Of a stretch of DNA of 5,188 bases, positions 1-4,219 are shown piece after piece (the first letter of the stretch is position 1; every line of letters starts with the position of its first letter). The stretch spans positions 1-5,188 of the forward strand of contig CAMWKN010000174.1 in assembly GCA_947174825.1 (NCBI GenBank). The letters run 5' to 3'. The position numbers and the translations under genes are program-made. The notes beneath the pieces were generated by a model. It saw only the letters and a program-made list of their open reading frames with translations. It did not search any database and was not told the origin of the DNA. The DNA comes from an uncultured Clostridium sp. (lineage in GTDB: Bacteria > Bacillota_A > Clostridia > Lachnospirales > Lachnospiraceae).

Positions 1-618
1 CTTCTATTATTTTTTGCGCAATTGGAGATTGCTTTAATTGTTCTTTCAATTCATTATTTTCTTTCATTAAGGAAGCATTTTGTTCCGTAAGATTTGTATA
101 GGTTGTATTGCTAATACCACGAGTCCATCCTTCAAAATCATTTTCCTCTTTGAGTTCAGATATGGATTCATATATTGCCAATTTAATATCCTTACAGTCA
201 TTTACTGTTTTTATCATTTTTTTCATGACAAGATCCTTAAATTCATTATATAAGTATTGATTCTCATGTTCAATTACAGTGTTATCTGCTTTAGCTTTTT
301 GATTAAGAAAATCTTCTGATAAAATTACTGCAAAAACAGGTATGTTCATAGATAATGCATATTCATATTCTAATTGGGTATAACTTTTTTACTAGTTGGT
401 TCTATACTTCCATATCTTCCACCTAATATTAACATATAAATATCAGAGTCATTAATCCATTTTTTTATTGTTTCCCATTGTGAATTATTTCCGGCTTTAA
501 ATAATTCCATTCCTGCTGGAATATTATTACTGCCTAAAATCGCTTCGACAGCAGCCTGTCGTTCTTCTTGTAAGTCTACATATGTAGATGAAATAAAAAT
601 CTGTAATTTCTTTCTCAT
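1..618 (-). pseudogene. DUF4062-domain protein, frameshifted and cut by the window edge
   Basis: The N-terminal 78 residues carry the DUF4062 signature: FISSTYVDLQEER at residues 8-20, then GMELF, QWETIKKWI and LILGGRYGSIEP at 63-74. After SKK the reading frame meets a TAG at 370-372. The -1 frame, entered at the run of six A's (T's at 385-390 on the plus strand), continues with SYTQLEYEYAL, the expected continuation of this family, and stays open to position 1. It includes KDIKLAIYES, FEGWTRG and a coiled-coil-like tail (NLTEQNASLMKENNELKEQL). One missing A therefore splits an otherwise intact gene. The start at 618 is supported by AGGAG at 627-631, 8 nt upstream. DUF4062 is a Rossmann-like domain seen in short bacterial proteins and N-terminal to NACHT/STAND NTPases; its biochemical role is unknown to me, and a defence role is inference. 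It may be a true pseudogene, a homopolymer sequencing error, or a slippage-controlled gene. Confidence 0.8.
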
Positions 619-631
619 ATATGTTTCTCCT

Positions 632-828
632 GTAAATTAATTTTTATTTGGCAAGTAATCGCTTTTGTTATTATATTTTCTATAATGAATATTAGCGCAA
701 ATTAGGAAAATACGCAATATAAAATATAAATACAATTCATAAATGTGCCGATTTTACAGTGTATTTGCTATCATGTCCTTTAATCGTCATTTAGAAAGCG
801 ATACCCACGTCCCCCTGTTGATTGGTAG
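632..828. other. AT-rich intergenic stretch without a supported gene
   Basis: About 200 bases between the DUF4062 gene and the orphan terminator. Apart from the weak minus-strand promoter candidate I see no gene. A 29-codon ATG-to-TGA frame on the plus strand (743-832) has no ribosome binding site. An extended -10-like TGCTATCAT at 767-775 on the plus strand lacks a convincing -35 box but could start a short transcript running into the terminator at 829-870. Confidence 0.5.
689..717 (-). promoter_or_regulatory. Possible promoter of the DUF4062 gene
   Basis: On the minus strand TTGCGT (712-717) and TAATAT (689-694) are separated by 17 nt. This would start transcription near 682, about 64 nt before the start codon. 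Both boxes are imperfect and the region is very AT-rich, so a chance match is possible. Confidence 0.3.
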
Positions 829-870
829 ATGACCGTATTGTGTTTGATAAGCGTGGTACGGTCATTTTTT
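829..870 (+). terminator. Orphan rho-independent terminator, plus strand
   Basis: ATGACCGTA (829-837) and TACGGTCAT (857-865) form a perfect 9-bp stem with a 19-nt loop, followed by TTTTT at 866-870. The T-tract is only on the plus-strand side. No plus-strand coding gene precedes it, so it ends either an unannotated small RNA or the transcript of a lost gene. CCACG (805-809) could pair alternatively with CGTGG (852-856) in the loop. Confidence 0.7.
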
Positions 871-966
871 GAAAATTGAATAGTAATCTTAGAAATTTTG
901 AATATAATAGATTATACATAGTGTAGCAGTTGGAAAGGTAAACTCACTGACAAAGTAAAATTATAG

Positions 967-996
967 ATCAGAAAAATTTGTTGCATTTTTTCTGAT
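967..996. repeat. 10-bp perfect inverted repeat over the cptIN -35 box
   Basis: ATCAGAAAAA (967-976) and TTTTTCTGAT (987-996) are exact reverse complements separated by 10 nt. The -35 hexamer TTGCAT (981-986) lies in the spacer. The position suits an operator at which a repressor would block polymerase. A transcript entering from the left could also fold it into a hairpin. No regulator is encoded nearby. Confidence 0.5.
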
Positions 997-1008
997 TTCT
1001 GCTATACT
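981..1008 (+). promoter_or_regulatory. Promoter of the type III toxin-antitoxin operon
   Basis: TTGCAT (-35, 981-986) is followed after 16 nt by TATACT (-10, 1003-1008), which is preceded by TG at 1000-1001 to give an extended -10. The start point would be near 1015, a few bases before the first antitoxin repeat at 1019. In known type III systems one promoter drives both the repeat RNA and, by read-through of the terminator, the toxin. Confidence 0.75.
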
Positions 1009-1018
1009 ATGAATAGAA

Positions 1019-1066
1019 GTAAATGTTTGCCGTCTGTTATGCGACGGGATATAAGGTGCATAACAG
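1019..1066 (+). repeat. Antitoxin repeat unit 1 (48 nt)
   Basis: Begins GTAAATGTTTGCC. Stem 1 is CCGTC (1030-1034) with GACGG (1043-1047). Stem 2 is TGTTATGC (1035-1042) with GCATAACA (1058-1065), so the loop of stem 1 pairs downstream, as in an H-type pseudoknot. The linker GATATAAGGT is 1048-1057. CTGTTATGC and GCATAACAG form a perfect 9-bp inverted repeat. Because the loop of stem 1 would be fully used, a few pairs must open in the real fold. Confidence 0.8.
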
Positions 1067-1113
1067 GTAATTTTGCCACTTGCCGATGGTGTGGGGTATA
1101 AGTGATTCGGTAT
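1067..1113 (+). repeat. Antitoxin repeat unit 2 (47 nt)
   Basis: Begins GTAATTTTGCC. Stem 1 is CCAC (1076-1079) with GTGG (1091-1094). Stem 2 is TGCCGA (1081-1086) with TCGGTA (1107-1112), including one G-U pair. The linker GGTATAAGTGAT is 1095-1106. This unit differs most at its left boundary, having AATT where units 1 and 3 have AAAT. Confidence 0.75.
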
Positions 1114-1162
1114 GTAAATGATTGCCACTTGCTATACAGGTGGGATATAAGTAGTATAGTTC
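1114..1162 (+). repeat. Antitoxin repeat unit 3 (49 nt)
   Basis: Begins GTAAATGATTGCC. Stem 1 is CCAC (1125-1128) with GTGG (1140-1143). Stem 2 is GCTATAC (1131-1137) with GTATAGT (1154-1160), including one G-U pair. The linker GATATAAGTA is 1144-1153. It is followed by another GTAAATG boundary at 1163-1169, which would release its 3' end. Confidence 0.8.
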
Positions 1163-1169
1163 GTAAATG

Positions 1170-1198
1170 AATCCCCATCAATTTTGATGGGGATTTTT
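1170..1198 (+). terminator. Intrinsic terminator between antitoxin repeats and toxin gene
   Basis: ATCCCCATCA (1171-1180) and TGATGGGGAT (1185-1194) form a 10-bp stem (11 with A1170-T1195) and a 4-nt loop, followed by TTTT. In type III modules this terminator sets the RNA-to-toxin ratio: most transcripts stop here, and occasional read-through gives toxin mRNA. Confidence 0.9.
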
Positions 1199-1212
1199 CA
1201 TAAGGAGAAAAA

Positions 1213-1689
1213 ATGGAAGTAAGGCAAGGATACTCTTACCATATTAAAAATGAGTTTTTTGACTTGGTAAAGGATAAGTACCTCATGAGTAATAAGGAAG
1301 ATGGCAATTACCGTCCCCATTTTCTGGCAATTCAAGATAATAAAAATAAGGAATTGTATTGGATGATTCCAATTAGTTCTCAAGTTGAGAAGTATAAGAA
1401 AATTATCGAAAAGAAAAAGAAGCGGTATGGCAAGTGCAATACGATTATTATAGGAAAATTTGCCGGGAGAGAAAATGTTTTTTTGATTCAGAACGCATTT
1501 CCTATTATAACCAGCTATCTTGACCATGTGCATACGATTGAAAATAAACCTGTTACTATACATAGCAAATTAGAAAGGGAACTGGCTGTTAATTTGCGGG
1601 AAGTATTAGCAATGTATAGGCGGGGTATTCGATTGATTTTTCCAGATATTGAGGATATACAGAGTAAGATGGAAGAACTGGAAAAGTAA
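1213..1689 (+). CDS. cptN: Type III toxin, CptN/ToxN/AbiQ-family endoribonuclease
   Basis: The 158-aa product resembles CptIN-family toxins as I remember them: GYSYHIK near the N-terminus (6-12), LMSNKEDGNYRPHF at 24-37, LYWMIPISSQVEKY at 48-61, KRYGKC at 70-75, FAGRENVFLIQNAFPI at 83-98 and a C-terminal RRGIRLIFPDIEDI at 136-149. Members of this fold are RNases that cut mRNA and their own antitoxin precursor in the cytoplasm. They give growth arrest or abortive phage infection, and they are neutralised by pseudoknot RNAs. The start is set by AAGGAG (1202-1207), 5 nt before the ATG. Length fits the family (about 150-180 aa). The immediately upstream terminator and three repeats are the strongest support. 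Expression should depend on terminator read-through. I have not aligned it to any database sequence; assignment to CptN rather than ToxN or TenpN is from remembered similarity. Confidence 0.87.
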   Translation: MEVRQGYSYHIKNEFFDLVKDKYLMSNKEDGNYRPHFLAIQDNKNKELYWMIPISSQVEKYKKIIEKKKKRYGKCNTIIIGKFAGRENVFLIQNAFPIITSYLDHVHTIENKPVTIHSKLERELAVNLREVLAMYRRGIRLIFPDIEDIQSKMEELEK

Positions 1690-1850
1690 GATGATTACTA
1701 TATAGCAAAGAAGCAAATGAACATAATTCAGAGTATTGTAAGATAAGAGAAGATTTTGCTCTTAGATTTGGTTATAATAATTTGTAAGAAAATCTATTAA
1801 CATTTAAGAATAGAACATTTTCTGCCATTGTTAATGAAGTGAGTAATACA

Positions 1851-1886
1851 AAACGGGCAAAACCCTAAAAGTGGTTCTGCCCGTTT
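1851..1886 (-). terminator. Terminator of argH, possibly bidirectional
   Basis: AAACGGGCA (1851-1859) pairs with TGCCCGTTT (1878-1886), with inner AACC/GGTT pairs after one mismatch. On the minus strand the stem runs into TTTTGTATT, a usable U-rich tail, 57 bases beyond the argH stop. On the plus side no T-tract follows, though the stem could still end or stabilise the toxin transcript arriving from the left. Confidence 0.7.
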
Positions 1887-1942
1887 GAGGATACTATTCA
1901 CAAATTTTTGACTTTACACAAAAATGGAAACAGTCTCCCATA

Positions 1943-3316
1943 CTATTGATGCAGATATTTTTCGTACTCTGCAATGACTGCTGTCATGGCTTCTGTGCCG
2001 GGAGCGCCGATAGTATTTCGTTTCTCTACACAGGTTTCCATGCTGATTGCCTCATAGATATCTTCCTCAAATACCGGACTGATCTGCTGGTATTCCTCTA
2101 ATGACATTTCTCCCAGAGACAAATTATGGTCAATACAGTATAGTACCAGTTGTCCTACAATGCCATGGGCATCACGGAAAGGAACTCCCTTGCCAACCAG
2201 ATAGTCGGCAGCATCCGTTGCGTTGGTAAAGCCGCCTTCGGCACTGGCACGCATACGATCCCGGTGGAAGGTCAGAGTATCCAGCATACCATGGAACAGG
2301 ACAATGCATCCCTTGGTGGTATCAATGGCATCAAAAACGAATTCCTTATCTTCCTGCATATCCTTATTATATGCCAGAGACAGGCTTTTCATGGTGGTTA
2401 ACAGGGACATGAGATTGCCATAGACCCGTCCGGTTTTGCCACGTACCAGTTCTGCAATGTCCGGATTTTTCTTTTGCGGCATGATACTGCTTCCTGTGGA
2501 ATAGGAGTCATCAATGTCGATAAATTGATATTCATTGGTGTTCCAGATAATGATTTCCTCACAGAAACGGCTGAGATGCATCATGATAATGGACATGGCA
2601 GCCGAGAATTCAATGAGGTAATCCCGGTCGGATACAGAATCCATACTATTACGTGTTGGTCCTGCAAATCCCAGCAGTTCTGCAGTACGTTCACGGTTTA
2701 ATGGATAAGTGGTGCCTGCCAGTGCACCAGAGCCGAGAGGGCAGTAGTTCATGCGGTTATGGATATCCTGCAGGCGGGAGCGGTCTCTGGAAAACATTTC
2801 AAAATAGGCTCCCATATGGTGCGCCAGTGTGATAGGCTGTGCCTTTTGCAAATGGGTAAATCCCGGCATGATGGTGTCTGTATGCTCTTTCATAATTTTC
2901 AAAATACTGGATAGAAGATCTTTCAACAGAGCATCCATTTCCAGAATTTCTTTGCGGGTATATAATTTCATATCCAGTGCAACCTGATCGTTACGGCTGC
3001 GTCCGGTGTGCAGCCTCTTGCCGGCATCTCCAATCCGTTCAATCAGATGTGCCTCCACAAAGCTGTGTATATCTTCATGTTCTTCCGTAAATTCCAACTT
3101 ACCGTTTCGGATATCTTCACGGATTCCCTCCAGACCTTGGATAATCTGATCCCGGTCCTCCTGTGTCAGGATATCCTGTTCTGCCAGCATGGTTACATGG
3201 GCGATGCTTCCTGTGATATCTTCTTCAAAAAATTTCTGGTCAAATGGAAGAGAAGCATTGAAGTTATGTACCAGCTGGTTGGTTTCTTTGGTAAAACGTC
3301 CTCCCCAGAGTTTCAT
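1943..3316 (-). CDS. argH: Argininosuccinate lyase
   Basis: Cleaves argininosuccinate to arginine and fumarate, the last step of arginine synthesis, as a cytoplasmic homotetramer of the fumarase/aspartase superfamily. The 457-aa product has the usual start MKLWGGRF, HTGRSRNDQ at 103-111, GFTHLQKAQP at 152-161 (His155 in the conserved TH pair) and the superfamily signature GSSIMPQKKNPD at 275-286. The last sits on the mobile loop that carries the catalytic serine (Ser276 by analogy). Length is normal and no damage is seen. The start at 3316 has a purine-rich GGAAGGA (3324-3330) 7 nt upstream. No argG or other arg gene lies in the window. No convincing promoter is visible just upstream, so it may be transcribed from the membrane-protein promoter through the hairpin at 3393-3423. 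I saw no ArgR box. Confidence 0.98.
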   Translation of the reverse strand: MKLWGGRFTKETNQLVHNFNASLPFDQKFFEEDITGSIAHVTMLAEQDILTQEDRDQIIQGLEGIREDIRNGKLEFTEEHEDIHSFVEAHLIERIGDAGKRLHTGRSRNDQVALDMKLYTRKEILEMDALLKDLLSSILKIMKEHTDTIMPGFTHLQKAQPITLAHHMGAYFEMFSRDRSRLQDIHNRMNYCPLGSGALAGTTYPLNRERTAELLGFAGPTRNSMDSVSDRDYLIEFSAAMSIIMMHLSRFCEEIIIWNTNEYQFIDIDDSYSTGSSIMPQKKNPDIAELVRGKTGRVYGNLMSLLTTMKSLSLAYNKDMQEDKEFVFDAIDTTKGCIVLFHGMLDTLTFHRDRMRASAEGGFTNATDAADYLVGKGVPFRDAHGIVGQLVLYCIDHNLSLGEMSLEEYQQISPVFEEDIYEAISMETCVEKRNTIGAPGTEAMTAVIAEYEKYLHQ

Positions 3317-3414
3317 AGTTTTGTCCTTCCTTTCTGGTCATGGAAGAGAGCAGGGACATCTGCTTCTTCTATGATCGATTCGTCTCCATGAAAATACCGA
3401 AATGGATTTACCAT
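3313..3414 (-). CDS. Possible 33-aa ORF overlapping the argH start
   Basis: An ATG at 3412-3414 opens a 33-codon frame beginning MVNPFRYF and ending GRTKL. Its TGA overlaps the argH ATG as ATGA, the classic translational-coupling arrangement, and the argH ribosome binding site lies inside it. Against it: no Shine-Dalgarno sequence precedes the ATG, and the start codon lies inside the hairpin at 3393-3423. The same frame is open all the way back to the TAA of the membrane-protein gene (about 52 codons), which could be chance. I do not recognise the peptide. It may be a leader peptide, a remnant, or nothing. Confidence 0.25.
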   Translation of the reverse strand: MVNPFRYFHGDESIIEEADVPALFHDQKGRTKL

Positions 3415-3423
3415 TTCGGTATT
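3393..3423 (-). terminator. 13-bp hairpin between membrane-protein gene and argH
   Basis: AATACCGAAATGG (3393-3405) and CCATTTCGGTATT (3411-3423) form a perfect 13-bp stem with a 5-nt loop. On the minus strand the last paired T's run into TTTTC, a short U-tract, so it probably ends or attenuates the transcript of the membrane-protein gene 46 nt after its stop. The U-tract is weak, so read-through into argH is plausible. A smaller imperfect stem (CTC..TACT with AGTA.GAG, 3443-3466) lies just before it. Confidence 0.55.
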
Positions 3424-3468
3424 AAAATTGTTCGATAAAATACTCTTTACTTGTACTTGAGTAGAGAT

Positions 3469-3756
3469 TTAGTCTTCTGCTTCCGGTTTGGTCTCTTCGT
3501 CAGAAAATTCAATGAAATCATCTTCGAAGTTGTCATTGAAGTCATCGGCATCGAAGTCATCCAGATAATCCGGTACGAAGAAATAGTCATATACAAAATA
3601 AGCAATGACAGCAACAGCAGCGATTGCACCAATGATTGCCAAGGCAATCAGGATACCATTCTTATTTTTCTCCTCTAATTCCTTTTTGTGCAACAATTCG
3701 TTAATCTTTGCTGCATTCATCAGTTCGTCCAGTTTGTTACTCATGTTCAGATTCAT
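3469..3756 (-). CDS. Small single-pass membrane protein with acidic tail, unknown function
   Basis: The 95-aa protein has three parts. Residues 1-33 form a charged, probably helical N-terminus rich in Lys/Glu (LDELMNAAKINELLHKKELEEK). Residues 34-60 form one hydrophobic Ala/Ile/Val-rich membrane segment ending in aromatic YFVYDYFF. The C-terminal tail (62-95) is packed with Asp, Glu and Phe (for example DDFDADDFNDNFEDDF). There is no cleavable signal peptide; the segment looks like an anchor. The basic side favours a cytoplasmic N-terminus with the acidic tail outside, but this is only the positive-inside rule applied by eye. The start at 3756 is favoured over Met5 because AAGGA lies about 9 nt upstream. 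It has its own promoter and sits upstream of argH on the same strand. I recall similar short proteins in Clostridia but no assigned role. Confidence 0.8.
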   Translation of the reverse strand: MNLNMSNKLDELMNAAKINELLHKKELEEKNKNGILIALAIIGAIAAVAVIAYFVYDYFFVPDYLDDFDADDFNDNFEDDFIEFSDEETKPEAED

Positions 3757-3830
3757 ATTTCCACATCCTTTCTAGTTTTGCTCCGATCGCTCTGATCTGG
3801 GATACAGAACCCGGAACTCATATATTAAAA

Positions 3831-3859
3831 AGTATATCATATATTTGCCATAATATCTA
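3831..3859 (-). promoter_or_regulatory. Promoter of the small membrane-protein gene
   Basis: On the minus strand TAGATA (3854-3859) lies 17 nt before TATACT (3831-3836), which is preceded by TGA to give an extended -10. The start would be near 3824, leaving a leader of about 68 nt. The -35 box is weak (4 of 6) but the -10 is strong. Confidence 0.6.
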
Positions 3860-3892
3860 TCTTTTTTCTTGATTCCTAATAAAAAGTTATAG

Positions 3893-3921
3893 TTGAATAT
3901 TTGTATTACATATGATATGAT
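3893..3921 (+). promoter_or_regulatory. Promoter of the type I toxin mRNA
   Basis: TTGAAT (3893-3898), a 17-nt spacer and TATGAT (3916-3921), with TGA just before the -10 (extended -10). The start would be near 3928, giving a leader of about 72 nt before the toxin start codon. It is divergent from the membrane-protein promoter about 35 bp away. Confidence 0.75.
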
Positions 3922-3984
3922 AAAACTGTATCGTTGAAAAGAAAGCAGGATGCGATTTTCCGGTGATGCCCTCTAGTCTTTATA

Positions 3985-3994
3985 AGGGGGTGAT
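3985..3994 (+). promoter_or_regulatory. Near-perfect Shine-Dalgarno sequence of the toxin peptide
   Basis: AGGGGGTGAT matches AGGAGGTGAT at 9 of 10 positions, and 5 nt separate it from the ATG at 4000. Upstream CCCT (3969-3972) can pair with AGGG (3985-3988), a possible sequestering stem. The nonamer GGTGATGCC occurs twice, at 3962-3970 and 3989-3997, so a decoy site or a structural switch in the leader is conceivable. Confidence 0.7.
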
Positions 3995-3999
3995 GCCAT

Positions 4000-4086
4000 A
4001 TGAGTATAATGGAAGTTCTTACATTATTACTTGTGTTGTTTACGGCACTGTCTTACATAGACAATCATCATCATAAAAAGAAATAG
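4000..4086 (+). CDS. Putative type I toxin: 28-aa holin-like/Fst-like membrane peptide
   Basis: The 28-aa peptide starts MSIMEVLTLLLVLFTALSYI, a single hydrophobic helix (about residues 4-20), then Asp-Asn, three His and three Lys at the C-terminus. This is the architecture of small membrane toxins of the putative holin-like/TxpA/Fst groups: short N-terminus, one membrane helix, polar basic tail. Such peptides damage the membrane when overproduced. The ATG at 4000 fits the very strong Shine-Dalgarno; an overlapping ATG at 3993 opens a different, unconvincing frame. It has its own promoter (3893-3921) and terminator (4187-4219), and its last codons and 3' UTR are covered by a convergent antisense transcript. 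Family placement is by pattern only; no alignment was made. Confidence 0.75.
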   Translation: MSIMEVLTLLLVLFTALSYIDNHHHKKK

Positions 4087-4115
4087 CATCCCACCGCCTA
4101 AAGTGAATGCTATTT
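4075..4115 (-). terminator. Terminator of the antisense RNA (and probably of pcrA)
   Basis: AAATAGCAT (4081-4089) and ATGCTATTT (4107-4115) form a perfect 9-bp stem. On the minus strand it is followed by CTTTTT (4075-4080). The plus side has no T-tract, so the direction is clear. The stem overlaps the last codons of the toxin. As no other minus-strand terminator with a U-tract follows pcrA, pcrA transcripts likely end here too. Confidence 0.7.
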
Positions 4116-4170
4116 CAAAATAGTTATACCACTGAGGGCACATCGGAAAATCACTTCCGATTACCTTTCT
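4075..4170 (-). ncRNA. Candidate antisense RNA antitoxin (type I)
   Basis: A minus-strand transcript is predicted from a good promoter (TTGCAA-17-TATAAT, 4177-4205) starting near 4170, ending at the terminator over 4081-4115 with its T-tract at 4075-4079. Its roughly 95 nt would be fully complementary to the end of the toxin ORF and its 3' UTR, the layout of RatA/TxpA and SR4/BsrG pairs, where the antisense RNA promotes mRNA decay or blocks translation. A 7-bp stem (ATCGGAA 4142-4148 with TTCCGAT 4155-4161, 6-nt loop) gives each strand a hairpin that could nucleate pairing. Transcription has not been shown; the call rests on promoter, terminator and position. Confidence 0.65.
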
Positions 4171-4176
4171 GAGTAG

Positions 4177-4205
4177 ATTATACACCAGAGCTGCCTGCAT
4201 TGCAA
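4177..4205 (-). promoter_or_regulatory. Promoter of the antisense RNA
   Basis: On the minus strand TTGCAA (4200-4205), an exact 17-nt spacer and a perfect TATAAT (4177-4182). The start falls near 4170. The -35 box sits within the loop side of the toxin mRNA terminator hairpin, so the two elements constrain each other's sequence. Confidence 0.7.
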
Positions 4206-4219
4206 GCAGCTCTTTTAAA
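4187..4219 (+). terminator. Terminator of the toxin mRNA
   Basis: AGAGCTGC (4187-4194) and GCAGCTCT (4206-4213) form an 8-bp stem, with inner TGC/GCA pairs after a mismatch. On the plus strand TTTAAATTTT follows. The T-rich tail covers the pcrA stop codon on the other strand. The minus side reads GGTGTATAATC, no U-tract, so it acts for the plus-strand toxin transcript. Confidence 0.75.

Larger units (their letters stand above)
1015..1198 (+). ncRNA. cptI: CptI-like antitoxin RNA precursor (three repeat units)
   Basis: This untranslated segment between the promoter and the toxin gene consists of three head-to-tail units of 48, 47 and 49 nt (from 1019, 1067 and 1114), a fourth partial boundary (GTAAATG at 1163-1169), and the intrinsic terminator. 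This is the layout of type III antitoxins, where the toxin RNase cuts the repeat transcript into single units that fold as pseudoknots and bind and inhibit it. Each unit shows a nested pair of stems with an A-rich TATAAG linker, consistent with an H-type pseudoknot. The stems are kept by compensatory changes while the sequence changes. The boundary GTAAATG contains AAAT, like the A-rich site I recall for ToxN cleavage. Assignment to the CptI family rests on the downstream protein. Confidence 0.85.

Noticed and set aside
385..391. Programmed -1 ribosomal frameshift heptamer A AAA AAG in the DUF4062 gene
   Set aside because: The A6G run is not in the reading phase needed for a standard X XXY YYZ slip. 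Transcriptional slippage or a plain mutation or error is more likely.
743..832. 29-codon plus-strand ORF starting MCRFYSVFAIM
   Set aside because: No ribosome binding site, its stop falls within the terminator stem, and it shows no recognisable motif; more likely non-coding.
1019..1162. Tandem repeats considered as a CRISPR array
   Set aside because: The units are contiguous with no constant repeat and variable spacer, conserved bases are scattered, each unit has nested stems, and a terminator plus toxin gene follows. The layout fits a type III antitoxin.
1198..1563. 121-codon minus-strand frame opposite the toxin gene
   Set aside because: It is fully antisense to the well-supported cptN, has a hydrophobic and biased composition expected of an AT-rich shadow, and has no supporting signals.
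1744..1764. TAAGAG/CTCTTA hairpin after the toxin gene as its terminator
   Set aside because: The stem is only 6 AT-rich pairs with no T-tract following; the stronger hairpin at 1851-1886 is a better candidate.
2150..2701. Plus-strand frames of 66-83 codons inside argH
   Set aside because: All are antisense to an intact, highly conserved enzyme gene and have no recognisable product.
3317..3470. ArgR/AhrC operator upstream of argH
   Set aside because: No palindromic TGAAT-ATTCA box could be found by eye; the only palindrome is the hairpin with unrelated sequence.
3993..4076. Alternative ATG in another frame at the toxin locus (MPYEYNGSSY...)
   Set aside because: The ATG is inside the Shine-Dalgarno region and the product has no membrane helix; the frame from 4000 has the correct spacing and a toxin-like pattern.
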